From Pyrrhosoma nymphula (lineage: Eukaryota > Arthropoda > Insecta > Odonata > Coenagrionidae), in the NCBI GenBank assembly GCA_963573305.1, contig OY754337.1, positions 52,899,164-52,963,163 on the forward strand: a stretch of DNA of 64,000 bases, given 5' to 3'. Each line of letters opens with the position of its first letter. Positions within the stretch are counted from its first letter, which is position 1. The notes under the pieces were generated by a model. That model searched no databases. It saw only the letters and a list, made by a program, of their open reading frames with translations, and was not told the DNA's origin. The translations under genes were made by a program, and so were the position numbers. Below are positions 1 to 10,740 of this stretch, piece after piece.

Positions 1-208
1 TAAAAATAACTAACACAACGCTTTAAGTACTATTGTGGCCGTTTTTACTCACGACGTATTTCAACCCTTTTCCTACTTGTTGAACTGCAATACAATCAGA
101 CAGTACATATATATGGCTGGAATATTAAAATTACGGGGTTAGTTCATCATCGCGAATAATTTACTATGGTTTCTTTATTAAGTGTATGGTATTTGTTTTT
201 AAGAATAA

Positions 209-695
209 CAGCTGCAGAACAAAAAATAATGGAAGCAATGGGATGTGGTGTGATTGAAGACTTACAAAGATTAAATGGACGGAGAGAATCACTAATGGAC
301 TATAGACTTATCACATTCAGGGCTACTGAATGGAGCTGTTAAATAGAGCTATGGAATCTACAGCCCTGAATATGATAGGAAAGCTTCCTGTCGAAACGTC
401 GTCCATTATGAAGAACCGTCGTTGGCCATCATTAACCCGATTTGAAGCCTGAGAATAATTCGCTGGGAAAGCCTCGAATCGTTCATAGAAAACATTAATA
501 GGGTTCTTAAGACAAAACAACCTCATAAAAAATAATTTAACGATAAATGAGGGAATAAATACCGATTAAGACCAAGGATGGAAAATTATGAAGGATATGA
601 AACGGAAGATTTGGTAGACCAGCTGATGGGATCGAGGAGCGGAGAGCTACAAAAAAGAAATTATCGGATTCATGACTGCTGATGATTAGGATAAT
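209..695 (+). pseudogene. RTE-type LINE ORF2 C-terminal remnant, interrupted
   Basis: The first part (209-310) reads, with a stop, as GMWCD-stop-RLTKIKWTERITN. This matches the conserved 'MWCWRRM..I.WTERITNEEVL' stretch near the C-terminus of RTE-like reverse transcriptases. The last part (about 560-695) resembles the extreme C-terminus and ends in the 3' signature 'GACTGCTGATGAT', which recurs at the ends of the RTE remnants near 19240, 43560 and 50430. The middle (about 320-550) does not match and carries a separate short open stretch, so it looks like an insertion. The gene is dead: stops, frameshifts and no RT core. Family assignment rests on motif recognition only. Confidence 0.5.
366..400 (+). 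ncRNA. Hammerhead-like motif (candidate, degenerate core)
   Basis: CTGAATA (366-372), one spacer base, then an 8-bp stem (374-381 with 385-392, one G-T wobble) closed by AGC, then GAAA (393-396). It continues as GAAACGTC, in which ACGT is self-complementary and is followed by C. This is the layout of minimal, dimer-forming hammerhead ribozymes of retroelements. The 5' box departs from the CTGANGA consensus at the G8 position, so catalysis is doubtful. It lies in the insertion inside the RTE remnant. Confidence 0.3.
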
Positions 696-699
696 GTAA

Positions 700-1747
700 C
701 AACTACCCATACATGCATGTATATTGTTATGTTTATAACGCGTTTTCATGTAACGAGATCAAAATATAGTGCATTTTCCAAAAGAAACAATGCACAAGGA
801 AAATCACCACAGACCCAAGTAATTTACTGCAGAAACGATTCAACAAAGACCTGCTAAACACCACTGATTTAAGTCCATAATGACATCCTCCCAGGCTGTT
901 ATATATGGTTTTAATGATGGCCAAATCTTTTCACAAATCAGACTCGATTATCAGGACTATCACACACGAAAACACGTAAGCAAAACAGGCATTAGAGAAA
1001 TAAAAGACACACGAACGTGCTGTTTAATTGGGCTTCCGGGACGAACTAACGATTCTACGGAAAAAGGATGCAACAAACAAACACGCAGCGGCTGGTGCAA
1101 CATAACGACAATACTAACAAAGAGCAACTACCGGCAATGGACTAGGCGATGAGTTGGAGAGAGGGGAACAATCAAAGTCAAACACGGCTACAAAGACCCA
1201 CGTGACTTTCTGCCGGTAAATCTCGTGCAAGGAAGCAGGCGCGGTCTTTTCAACGTCCCCAGCAAGCTTCAACAGTCACTTCCAGCAAGGGGGGAAAATT
1301 CCCCGCTTCCTCCGCTGGCCACCACCTACCCACGACTAACATTAGCGGATCCGATACTCTTATTCGAGGGGAATTTTTAAGGGGGTGAGCGGGGAGGAGG
1401 GGAGAGTGCCGGAGGGATTAAGGGGGAGGGGAGTTCCAGAATAGGACTACGGCCAGGTGGAGAAGGGAGAAGCCAAATTTTGGAAAGCCTGTGTGATACT
1501 CATCTTTAGCATAAAAAATCACTTAAAATATCTTTTCTCTCAAAGAGTCTCTTCCACAACACTCATTCAACCACTTCAAGACTTCAACCCTAAAATATAG
1601 GAGGTTAAACACGAGATTTTTATCCATGATGAGAAAACCACCTTTGTTAATTCCACAAACTTTCTTACGCTGGCACGACGCGCGTTTCACCACACTGTGG
1701 CATACTCATGTGCCCCGAGATATACGAGATTTTTGTATACGGAAATG
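700..1747. other. Unrecognised DNA, purine-rich patch
   Basis: No protein or repeat family was recognised. A 90-codon open frame at 880-1152 has no known motif. Positions 1370-1440 are strongly G/A-rich and look like degenerate simple sequence. Confidence 0.4.
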
Positions 1748-1751
1748 TTAA

Positions 1752-2036
1752 GGAGGTTACACTGCTACTTGTGTGAGTCTAAACAAATACGTACTTAATT
1801 CCATCTTTGCACCTGTACCGTTTAAAAAAAATACTGCTAGCAATAATGAAAGTCATTAGCTATTATAAAACAAGATTATGCTGCGAAATATGAAGTTTAT
1901 TGGACAATTATAATTGTAAAAACCATTATTCCCGGCCATACGAGCTAACTTCAGCGGCATTTCCATTGAATTAACGCATTTCGACTTCAATTATGGCATT
2001 GATTTACCAATAACTCAAGAAATAAGAGAATAAAAG
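1752..2036 (+). mobile_element. TTAA MITE family A, 5' fragment
   Basis: It starts right after a TTAA (1748-1751) with GGAGGTTACACTGC, then 'GTGTGAGTC..ACAAATAC', and later 'CGACTTCAATTATGGCATTGA'-like sequence. These match in order the first half of the full copy at 56398-56951. It is diverged and lacks the second half. Confidence 0.6.
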
Positions 2037-2040
2037 TGGG

Positions 2041-2083
2041 TATCAAGTACCTAATTTAACGTATCAAGTACCTAATTTAACGG
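2041..2083. repeat. Two-copy 22-bp tandem repeat
   Basis: The unit GTATCAAGTACCTAATTTAAC is present twice head to tail. It sits just after the MITE fragment and just before the candidate splice acceptor at 2111. Confidence 0.8.
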
Positions 2084-2111
2084 GGTGATATTTTTTCTCT
2101 GACTGTTTCAG

Positions 2112-2413
2112 CGGCCTCGCGGTCTTCTGAACCTGTCCGTACTCATTAACCTCCTGAGTCTCTTAGACACAACGCGATGCCAGAATCCCTGGAGGCGTTT
2201 CGCAACTCTCCCCCCCCCCCACAGGGGACAGCTCCAGAATACAGGCCCCCTCCTTTCCAAATTCCCATCCTCTCCCCACGACCCCCCAAAAGAACACCTG
2301 TCCACCCCCACTCCTCTCATTACCCCCATTCCCCCTCTCTGTACCCTTCCCAAGATGCTTCCTTCAGGAAAAAAGAGAGATTCGGAGAATTGACACGCCG
2401 AAGGTCCTCCCAG
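2112..2413 (+). other. Possible exon bounded by good splice signals
   Basis: A pyrimidine-rich tract ending TTTCAG stands just before 2112, and TCCTCCCAG/GTAAGG at 2413/2414 is a near-perfect donor. The interval is GC-rich and CpG-containing, unlike its AT-rich flanks. No frame stays open across the whole interval. The frame with ATG at 2177 is open through the donor and would give a Pro-rich N-terminus (about 79 codons), so a 5' exon with UTR is possible. Pro-rich low-complexity sequence can arise by chance in C-rich DNA, so this stays tentative. No family was recognised. Confidence 0.25.
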
Positions 2414-2419
2414 GTAAGG

Positions 2420-3090
2420 TACTTCGGAGGGGAAACAAGGGATGAGTAAGCCTGAGCGACGATATAAGGAAACTAGTTAACTGTAAGGCGTCCGTTGAAT
2501 GATGATGAATATATCAAGCACTTTGATTTTTGGCTCCATCTTAACTCGCCCTGCTCCTGGGAATGAAAGAGTGTACCACTTTACAGAGTAAGATATTGTG
2601 TGAACATATTTTTCTATTTACATAGGATACTTTCGTCGAGTCTACAGCGAGATCACGGCGATACTTAGTATCGGACACAGTTTGATACTGATCTGATACT
2701 CTTCATTTTGACTCGGGATAGAGTATTAGTAATTTGTCGATTTTCCGTATTATGCCAATGTGCTAATATATTGAGAAGGTACTAATAACAGAACGTCTCG
2801 CATGCCTCCTGGACGGCTCTTGTATCAATGTGCATTAATAGATATACAGTACATATACTCTCGATTATCCGAGTCCCGGTTTTCCGTGTTTCCGTATTAT
2901 AATTCCGTTTCCGTATATACATTGCCACGGATAAATATCCGTGGCAATGATTCTTATAAATGACTATGGAGCCATATAGGTTCAAACAAGCAAAGGTCAG
3001 AATGCGGCAATGCAGTCGATTTTCTTACTGAGGATTATCTCAAATTACTATTATCTCCTTAAAAGTGACAAAACTGATAGACGAAAAAAA
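2420..3090. other. Unrecognised AT-rich DNA
   Basis: Nothing beyond short open frames without motifs. The words 'CCGTATTAT' and 'ACGGATA' recur around 2740-2945 but show no clear element. Confidence 0.4.
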
Positions 3091-3094
3091 TAAA

Positions 3095-3236
3095 TGTATC
3101 TCCTCTTTATTTTTTTCGGGTTTTTACCGCGTGCGATGACTTGAGGACGATAGTTTCGCTGGTGTCCCAATCAGCGTCTTCGGGACGAAGGTCAACCTAC
3201 GCGGTGAAAACCCGTAAAAATGGAGAAAAGATGTAC
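3095..3236. mobile_element. Foldback element, PLE-end-like
   Basis: Imperfect inverted arms of about 38 bp, with core CGGGTTTTTACCGCGT at 3117-3132 and ACGCGGTGAAAACCCG at 3200-3215, flank a 65-bp centre. On the minus strand the centre reads GCTG..CAGC hairpin then GAAACTATCGTCC, the same stem-then-GAAA order as the Penelope ends elsewhere in the window. Confidence 0.4.
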
Positions 3237-3429
3237 TGATTAACGCCGCGGAAACCTATTCACCAACGAACGATAAATAACACCAACACCTCATTTCACC
3301 CGTGATTTATGTTCACCTTACGTATAATCCGAGTACTTGATAATCGAAAATTCCCTATGTTAGTATTACCCCAGATAATCGAGATTACTCCGTAGTGTCA
3401 GAATGCACTCATACCCATTGTTTCTATAA

Positions 3430-3625
3430 CATATGTAGCATGCAGTGAAGTGCATGTTGGTGAAAGTTCACCCCTTGTTCTACCTTTGCAGCTATCCGCT
3501 ACTAAATCCGGTGCTCGTAGTGTCTACAAAAATCGAGCCATATAATGTAGTGCATGTTGGAGAACTTCCAGCCACACACCCTTGAGGAGGCTAGCAGGGG
3601 TACTATGCATATGTAATACATGATG
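3430..3625 (+). mobile_element. Degenerate CR1/Jockey-like LINE 3' tails
   Basis: Two partial copies of the tail word set: 'GTGCATGTTGGTGAAAGTTCACCCC' (degenerate) and 'GCCACACACCCTTGAGG' followed by 'CTAGCAGGGGTA'. The same words end the LINE at 16606-16694. Confidence 0.55.
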
Positions 3626-3807
3626 TAACTGCGACATGATCTCGACCTTCGATATCACGTGATTTGCGATACAACGCGACTTTTACGATAACAAGTTAAA
3701 CCGCAATGCGAAGCTGAAATATCGCTGATTCCTAAGGGGCGAGAGGGGAAATGAACAGTAGACAATGTGAGCTTTACAAGGTGATACAAAGTTGCCACAG
3801 ATGGGAA

Positions 3808-4471
3808 TAGGTCTGTGCGATTATCCGATTAATTGGATCGTCGATTAAATTATTTTTACAATTGATCGATTATTTCAGCTCATCTATGTCGATTACGGTA
3901 ATTGGTGGGATTGTCAATTTTTCAAGTATCAATTGTTGTTCGATTGTCAATTGTTATTCAATTCACAATTATTGTCCGGTAATCGATTAATTGACGATTA
4001 TTGACAGTGGTGACGGCCACCACCTACCCCTCCTTCCAGAAGTTATCCAGAAAATATCTAGCTATCCCGGCAACTAGAACTACTTCCGAGAGGTTGTTCT
4101 CGGTGGGAACATTGTCATCGACACACGCCAGTGTCTGTCGGATGAACACGCTGAGGATCTCATCTGCCTGTCTTCAAATAGCGATCTATTCCTTTAATTG
4201 ATTTATAAAAGCTAACTGATTGAATTATATTGTTGTTTTTCAAATAAGTTCTTTCATTCTTCTCAGTTCCAAATGAAAGCCTTTGAAAAGCACGAACAAA
4301 TTGAGTCCTGTCAATTAATTGGCTGATGTCAATTAATTGGCCTTTGTCAATTAATTGAACGAGTTCAATTAATTGTCATTTTTTTCAATTCCCGGCAATT
4401 GAATCGACCAAATTTCCAATTATTCTGATAATTGATCGATATCGATTTTTTTCGATTATCGCAAAGCCCTA
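3808..4471 (+). mobile_element. hAT-superfamily element, internally deleted (664 bp)
   Basis: The termini are inverted: TAGGTCTGTGCGATTATC at the left, and the right end reads TAGGGCTTTGCGATAATC on the minus strand. The flanks are 8-bp duplications GATGGGAA (3800-3807) and GACGGGAA (4472-4479), one mismatch. An 8-bp duplication and a TAGGG-type terminus are hAT hallmarks. Subterminal DNA is full of CAATTAATTG/ATCGATT palindromic words, which could be transposase-binding sites. Only the C-terminal dimerisation domain of the transposase remains, so it was non-autonomous or died by internal deletion. Confidence 0.85.
4001..4201 (+). pseudogene. hAT transposase C-terminal dimerisation domain relic
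   Basis: A 66-codon open frame contains YPSFQKLSRKYLAIPATRTT followed by SERLFSVG. This is the hallmark 'YP.L..LA.KYL.IPATS..SERVFS..G' motif of the hAT dimerisation region. The following R..L.PE..E.L block is only faintly visible (MNTLRIS), and the frame ends with a stop. There is no DDE catalytic core and no BED finger. The ATG at 4001 is not a real start. The relic lies inside the TIR- and TSD-bounded element 3808-4471. Confidence 0.85.
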
Positions 4472-4589
4472 GACGGGAACACATGAGGGCCCGTCCGACG
4501 GTAAGCAGGTGAAACGCACGATAAGCTGCCGTTAGGTAGCACTCTGTATGAAATTGCGCAACAGTCACGGCTAAAGATCATAGAAGATA

Positions 4590-4685
4590 GCAGATGGCGT
4601 CTTGATGCACGAAAATGAAGTTTTTTTTGCGAAAAACGACGCATCTAACATGGCTACAGCGCGCAATTTGTCCAAAATATCTAAG
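4590..4685 (+). repeat. Dispersed repeat family G, fragment
   Basis: It shares 'AACATGGCTACAGCGCGCAAT' with small changes with 27421-27445, plus a preceding 'GATGGCGTCTTGA' versus 'AATGGCGTCTGGA'. Other copies are at 13549-13745, 27360-27690 and 52360-52570. No coding content was recognised. Confidence 0.55.
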
Positions 4686-4689
4686 AATA

Positions 4690-5185
4690 ATTAAATGATT
4701 TTTTTGGAAATCATAACCGTTTTGCACATATCTGGTTATCTCGTCAAGGTATTGGCGTAGCTAAACTTGATGGCAGTCGCTTGCGAAGAGCATGACGCAA
4801 ATGAGGGGAAAGCATACAAGAGATTAGGGATAAGGCGGTCGAGTCTACCTCCAGAGATCCTTCTAGGAGTCCTTCGGTGCATTTTTTCCCGCTCATCAAA
4901 GCTTGACTCATCCTCAGTGACCTCTGATTCTCCGCTGGCGATTCCACCAAGTTTAGCTACATCTATAACGCGATGCTTCGGCTACTAATACCAGTGTTCT
5001 TAGTTTGATACCAGCTCAATCGATCTATTCAATAAGGTCGATTGCGCATTAAAATGACCTTTTGAATTAAATGAATATTACTATGGTTCCCTAAGGTTCC
5101 ATAGATTTTCTTCTTCAATATATGGTCATGGATGAATGTTTAGTATATAAACAACATTTAAATTACGTTCTTTGGTTCCCAAACG
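4690..5185. other. Unrecognised DNA
   Basis: Open frames at 4744-4988 on both strands overlap each other and carry no motif. No repeat partner was found within the window. Confidence 0.35.
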
Positions 5186-5252
5186 CACAACTATCGCACT
5201 CCAGCGCACATCAGCCCTGTTTCCGATCTGTTTTCGAAGTGCGAGTCGTCGT
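5186..5252 (-). repeat. Dispersed repeat H, copy 1
   Basis: On the minus strand, CGCACTTCGAAAACAGATCGG, then GATGTGCGCT, matches the plus-strand copy at 29398-29460 in order and spacing with few differences. Function unknown. Confidence 0.55.
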
Positions 5253-6090
5253 GTTAAGCAGCACACTATAGTCGTAGTTTAAGGTTCCCATACTGTATTT
5301 TTGAAAAAAAAACGGGAAATTTGCATTTTTTAATTAAAAAACTGGGGCATTTCATAAAAGAGCGGGACACATTAGAAATGAGAAAAATAGAATTAAATTC
5401 ACCATCCTGTACTATGAATCACAATCGCACTTACAACGATTACAATAACAGTTTTTAAAAATATACTTGGTTAAATTTCATGTTTGCATGATACATTAGA
5501 ATATTTATCATAATTATGAACCTGATCAAGAAGTTTCTTTTCCTTAGATATATGGGCATGGAATTCAACACAAAACAAATCCTTAAAATTAGTCCTTACA
5601 ATGATTAAAGTTTTTACTATTTTATTTGTTGAAGGGAAATTCTCTTCTAACACAATCGTTAAAAAGGCACGTATTCACCATTTTTTAAATCATTTCGGCA
5701 TGATAGAAACTGAGTGCAACACTGAGTAGCAACCAATTTAAATTATAGCAATGTCGTCACTGAACTGAAGCCGCATCATATGCAACCGTAACCGTGTGTA
5801 TCTAAAACTGACAACAGAAGCATGGGTGAAAAAAGAGCATCGTTATTAGAATTACCAACTTCAAAATATACCTCATCAAAGTTTCATGAATTCAACACCA
5901 GCAGTGCTGAATATTTAAAATGGAAAGCCTAATGCTCTGCTTTTAGGAATGAAACTTACATAAGAAAAAAAGAGGGAAACTTGGAAAAAAAGTCGGGACA
6001 CCGCGACATCCTATCAAAAACGGGACTGTCCCTGGAAAAGTGGGAATAATGGGAACCCTTTCGTAGTTAACAGTACCTAACTTTAGGGTA
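5253..6090. other. Unrecognised AT-rich DNA
   Basis: No motif-bearing frame. It includes A-rich runs and 'GGGACTGTCCCTGGAAAA' near 6022, with no clear element boundary. Confidence 0.35.
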
Positions 6091-6092
6091 TC

Positions 6093-6172
6093 GTGTAATG
6101 CATGTTGGTGACTAATCACCCCCTGCCACACACCCTTAAGGTGGCTCGCAGGGTATTTCGTGGATGTAGATG
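6093..6172 (+). mobile_element. LINE 3' tail, 5'-truncated copy
   Basis: GTGTAATGCATGTTGGTGAC, then CCCCTGCCACACACCC, TTAAGGTGGCTCGCAGGG and a GATGTA-repeat end match the tail of the CR1/Jockey-like LINE at 16606-16694. No ORF remains, which is typical of 5' truncation by target-primed reverse transcription. Confidence 0.8.
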
Positions 6173-6584
6173 TAAAATCGAATGGAAAGTTACCAAGGTG
6201 ACTCGGTTCGCTTCATGAATGAGTTCCAAAGAAACGCACAGACACACACTCAAACGCGAAGAAGGGACAAGGCGGCAGCAGGGGCGGCGCGCTGAATCAC
6301 GGGACATGTCTGGAATTATGGAGGGAGGGAGGGGACATCTTGAAAATTGGCGGTCGACTACCTTTCGGCACGCGCGTGCCAAAATAAAATATCCCACGGC
6401 GGATATTTTATATCGTCGTCACGGCCCATCCACGTCGGTAAAGGAACGATCTCTGACTTTCGTTTCTGGAAATATTCGCTCTCTTAAATTTATTTCTGAA
6501 CTGTCGAAATTACAGTCATACCTGTGTTTAGCCGAATCTCTTGGGACCATGATTTTTTCCTCAGCTTAGTTTTTGGCTAGTTAT

Positions 6585-6748
6585 TTGGGGTTGGCAACCG
6601 ACAGGTAAGGTCATTTGTGCCATGATGGATAGATGGAAATCAGTTTCTGAACTATATAAACCAATGGATTTAAGAAGGCAAGGCTAGGTTCTTTGGGGCA
6701 GGCAACCGACAGTTAAGATCGTTTGTGCCATAGAGGATAGGTGGGTAG
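6585..6748 (+). repeat. Diverged tandem duplication of about 110 bp
   Basis: 'GGCAACCGACAGGTAAGGTC..TTTGTGCCAT' at 6592-6623 recurs as 'GGCAACCGACAGTTAAGATC..TTTGTGCCAT' at 6703-6733, both followed by GGATAG-type sequence. The first copy contains CAG/GTAAGG, which resembles a donor but lies in a repeat. Confidence 0.6.
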
Positions 6749-6767
6749 GATGGCGAGGGGTAGATTA

Positions 6768-6990
6768 TTTGAGGAATGGAAAGAGGGTTGGGAAAAACCC
6801 AGCGCTGGCCTGTTCTTTACAAAAGACGCCAAGGGAAACTACGTCCCTTCCGAAATTCGTACAGTGCTTGAAGTGCCCTCCACAATGCACTGCGGTAGGG
6901 ATTGGGATAACCACTGAAAAATCTGCCACTGCCGGGATTTCGGGATTAGAAGGAAGTACTCTAACCGCCACACCAACCCGAGCTCTGATA
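6768..6990 (-). mobile_element. tRNA-headed SINE
   Basis: On the minus strand: CTCGGGTTGGTGTGGCGGTTAGAG (an A-box-like head), then AATCCCGAAATCCCGGCAGT (a decayed B box), then GATTTTTCAGTGG. The same word order occurs in the minus-strand copy at 26191-26512. Two copies with a Pol III-like head support a SINE family. The overlapping open frames at 6765-7047 are shadows. Confidence 0.65.
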
Positions 6991-6999
6991 AGAAAGTTC

Positions 7000-8108
7000 T
7001 CCACTAAATTCAGGGTCGGAAAACTTAAACAAGTGGAGAACTTGTGAAAACCAGAACGAATTCACTGTTGTATTGACGTAGTATAAGGCGCTAAGCAAAA
7101 TGAGGATTCAACATTTTATTTACAAAACAAGTAAATTTTTGAAAATCCCCAAATTTCCCGTATATACAAGGCTTTTCTTTCAAAAGTTTGTTTGTATATA
7201 CTTACCATTTTCTTGTATTTTTTTACTGACATTGCAATTAATAAAAAAAACTTTTTGCTTGATGAGGAAGTTTTAAGGTTGAAACCCGGGTCTCTTTTAT
7301 TTGTTAAAAAAAATAAAGTTCTTGTAGTATAACTACGCCTGTTTGACAAATCATGAAAAGTTGATTGAACCACGCCACGTTTAAAAAAATTTACGATTTT
7401 GAATGTGACTTAAGACTGTTTCATACGACAAGTTTGAGGATGTTCCCAAGCATGATAGCTTCATAATGTCTTAAGATATAGAACCAGCATGCTGGTTAGC
7501 AAGAATCATCGCTATGATACTCGCTGAGCTACTGATTTCACAATTGATGCGGTACTAGTTTCATACTCACTCCCAGGAGGAGCAAGAATCAGTCAACCAA
7601 TCACGTTAGGTTTTACAGCCGCAGTGCGATGTTAACTTTTTGAGATCAGCGCCATCTATACCTCCTGTGGCTACTAGTAATTTTCTGAACGAGAAAGCCA
7701 CAATAGGTGAAAATGTCCCGATGGTTGTTTTCGTCGTCTAGTGCCGTAGATCGGTTAATTTAAAATTTAACCAGATAAGAAGTGCGATATGAATGAAAAG
7801 ACGACTTCCTCGCCTGTACAAGTTCAATTATAGTGGGAAACCTTCTAGGGTGGCTCAAATTATCTACATTCAGCCTTCAGTATCAAGTACCGGCTAACAA
7901 ACTAGATTTTGTCTGGATCAAGCATTCAATCGAGTACATAAACAGTAAGACCTAAAAAAGGGCAACAGGAAAGTAGTACACAACCATTAAGTTCCATCAA
8001 GACAGATAGAACAATGCATGAAACAAATTCGCTCCTTACTCTTTCTTTTTCTGTTTCTGGTCACGCTCAAAACACTACAAAAATCAATACATTCATTAGC
8101 GTACGCAC
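7000..8108. other. Unrecognised DNA, possibly intronic
   Basis: No motif, element end or repeat partner was recognised. If the exon at 8109-8348 is real, this lies in the intron immediately downstream of it on the minus strand. Confidence 0.35.
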
Positions 8109-8348
8109 CTGTCATGTTTCGAGAAGATGTGACTGGGGCTGATGGGTATGGTTGGTGATTGGCTGGACGCGGTGGACGCTCCTCCGATGGACGGTGACCC
8201 CGGGGGCACTAGGCTGGTCCCGCTGCCGCCCCCGCTCGACAGCCCCCCGGCAAATGAGGGCGAATGGCCCAGGAGGCCCCCGACAGGGGCCAGGCGGTCG
8301 TCCAAAGGTGTCGGCGGGGCGGACTTGGCGCTGAGGTTGCTCGAAGAC
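8109..8348 (-). CDS. Internal coding exon, Ser/Pro/Gly-rich protein segment
   Basis: On the minus strand a long pyrimidine tract (TTGTTCTTTTCTTCCTC then TTCAAG) ends at 8349 and gives the acceptor. GACAG/GTGCGT at 8109/8108 gives the donor. The exon is 240 bp (80 codons). It enters on the third base of a codon and leaves after the second, so it is symmetric and could be skipped without a frameshift. The frame reads SSNLSAKSAPPTPLDDRLAP, later GGLSSGGGSGTS and SQSPTIPISPSH, ending near KHDR: a disordered Ser/Pro/Gly-rich linker. The interval is an isolated GC-rich island with mostly G/C third positions inside AT-rich DNA. Another frame is nearly open (8112-8384) but hits a stop at the donor. 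The parent gene is not recognised; its other exons must lie outside the window or far away. A minus-strand host gene would make much of this window intronic. Confidence 0.6.
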
Positions 8349-10430
8349 CTTGAAGAAGAGGAAGAAAAGAACAATTAACATCAACTTATTTCACCGATAC
8401 ATAGTAAAAGCTACACTAATGATGGCTGGTTGTATGTACAAAAATCTAGCAATAAGGTTGGATGAAATCTAAACAGTTGTACACCTCATTACTCAAGTCT
8501 GGTTGCTCGAATTATCGCATTCGCTACATATCTCCCAATAGTTATAACTTCGAATGGTCTACTTTGTTACTGCTGAATAAAATTTACAGTCAATTACCTT
8601 GTGAATAAAATTACTTAAGTACATACATTAATAATCAGAATAAATTAATAAACCCGTCATTCGTCACATACTAACTCTTTTCTCGAGTAATTAACCCTCC
8701 AAGCGACAAATTGCTCATCCAACATCTTGGTTACGTGCAGCACTCTGTAGGTATTCAAATTAATTCCATCAAGCCAAATGAATTATAAGTTTTTTATGAC
8801 CCCAGTAAATTTATTGAATGTTTCGGAAACAAATATTGAAAGAATGCCTTGACTTTTCAAATTCTTAACTATTTTAAAGAAATAAGCGCTGATTCCGAAA
8901 CTGGCCAATAAAGATTTTTTTCCAAAGAGAATTCGGGCACTTCAGTTTTGTTTATTTTAACCAGAGAAATGTAAAAACTGGAGCTGATGAAAAAAATTGG
9001 AACTGATGTGATTAGCAGGTAAACATTAGTTTCCTAATGTTAAATTGAATTTTGGTGCACGTGTAGAAAAATATTGAAATGCAAAAGAGTTATAATATTA
9101 CTGGCGCTAATTTGCAAAAGGAAGATCTTCAGCCAAAATCAATGTTGTCAAAAGATTCCAGTGAATGATACACAATGAATGGATGCTTGTTAAACCCTGA
9201 AAAAATTGAGAACAGAAACTGAACTTGCTTACGACAAAAAATGAGCTCTGAATAAATTATAGCTGAGAATATTTAATCAGCGAATAACATATTAATGTCT
9301 GTTATACATGTCTGTTACACAAAAAATCGAGCAAACGACTCAGAAAAATAGGTCAAAAGAATCTAAAAGTGTGTTAGACAAAATAACAAGCAAAATTAGC
9401 TAAGACTTCAGCGTAATATTTTATAGACTTAAAATTCTCAAATTATTACTAAAAGTAAGCGAGAACAAAAGTAAGCGTACTGGGGACATAGGTAACAGGG
9501 ATGAATATGAATTAAACTTTCGGTAAGTTTTTATTTTAATTTAAAAATAATGAAATATATAGACCACTACGAAACCGATAAACTGTAGGTAGCCAAATTC
9601 GAGGACGGATTCATTCGTTACATTAGACGAAATAAAAGCTTAAAGACGCACTATAAAATCTTTAATAGCACCAGGATTTCACAGTTTGGCAGGGAAAAAG
9701 AGCACTAATAAGAGTCTTAATTTTTCAGAAACGAGGTAAAGTTAAGAATTTCACCGAGACAGCTTGCCAAACCGGAATTTACAGATTCGTCGCCCGTGGA
9801 CCATGAAATGAGCACGTGAGGAAAGCAAGGAATAACTGATTGCGTTCTGCATTAGTAAAGGGACGAAATCTCCCTGAGCTACGTAACGGACAGCTGATGG
9901 CCACCAATATCATTTTGACTTTCCTGGAACTATTCCAGCGCCGCTCCTTGGGTAAGCAAGGAGGCGGAAAGGGCAAGATATGAGGTATTTAAGGGTCTCT
10001 CTATATGTATCAAATATGGCGAGGGTAGGGGATGGGTAGGAGTGGGGAGGATCGTGGGCCGACATTAACAAGAGTGAAACGCTTGCGGCGATTGTATCTA
10101 GTTTTCCTTCCTCACCCTACACCGATCTGTGGGTGGATCTACACCGGCGAGTTACTTCCACAAGTTTCTTCAGCAAGATCGTGCGTTGTAGATACTCCCG
10201 AAAATCTTTTCGCAAATTGGAACAGTTCCAGTTTGGTTGCCGTTTACGCTTGCAGCAATACGCTTCTGCAAGCCATTAGCCGTAGCTTTTAAAGTTCTGC
10301 AAACGAACTTGCAGTGCCGTTGGCACCTGCAAGATATGTCGAAATTCGCTTGCAGCAAGCCACTTGTGCAATAATCTTGCTAGTGTAAATCCACTTTAAT
10401 CATATCGTCAACGTTTCAAACCTAAGATTG
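8349..10430. other. Unrecognised AT-rich DNA, possibly intronic
   Basis: About 2 kb with only short frames (for example 9779-9976 minus and 10032-10292 plus) that carry no motif. No element ends were recognised. It would lie upstream of the minus-strand exon. Confidence 0.35.
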
Positions 10431-10740
10431 GTAAACGGTAGCGCTCCATTCTTCCCTATTTATTGCTATCTCTATTACAACATGTTATTTATTCTTTCCT
10501 ATACCTCTTTCTACTTATCCATTGATCGTCGTCGTGGAATCTTCCCTTCAATTTTCCCTTCGATTATTTTCTTTATCAATGCATTGTGTCTCAGGGTTTA
10601 TCCAATCAGCCTGGCTCTTCTTTGTCTTAATACGCTCCATATACCCCTTATTCTTCTTCGGCTCTTCCATAAACTTCTACATTCTTCATTTTATCAGTCT
10701 ATTTCATCCTCAGGATCTCCGAAGAAGCCCCGCGTATAGT
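10430..10740 (-). pseudogene. RTE-type LINE ORF2 C-terminal fragment
   Basis: The minus strand around 10520-10625 reads RARLIG-stop-TLRHNALIKKIIEGKIEGKI and then PRRR. This is the conserved RTE C-terminal stretch '..RA.LIGH.LRH..LIK.IIEGKIEGKRGRGRPR'. One stop replaces a conserved residue. The plus-strand frames here (10428-10833), which look like hydrophobic membrane proteins, are antisense shadows of this pyrimidine-rich strand. Confidence 0.7.

Noticed and set aside
6604..6612. CAG/GTAAGG donor-like site
   Set aside because: It lies in a tandem repeat whose second copy has GTTAAG, with no exon-like frame upstream.
8142..8378. Plus-strand gene in the GC-rich island
   Set aside because: The minus strand has a matching acceptor, donor and in-frame symmetric exon; the plus frames lack splice or start support.
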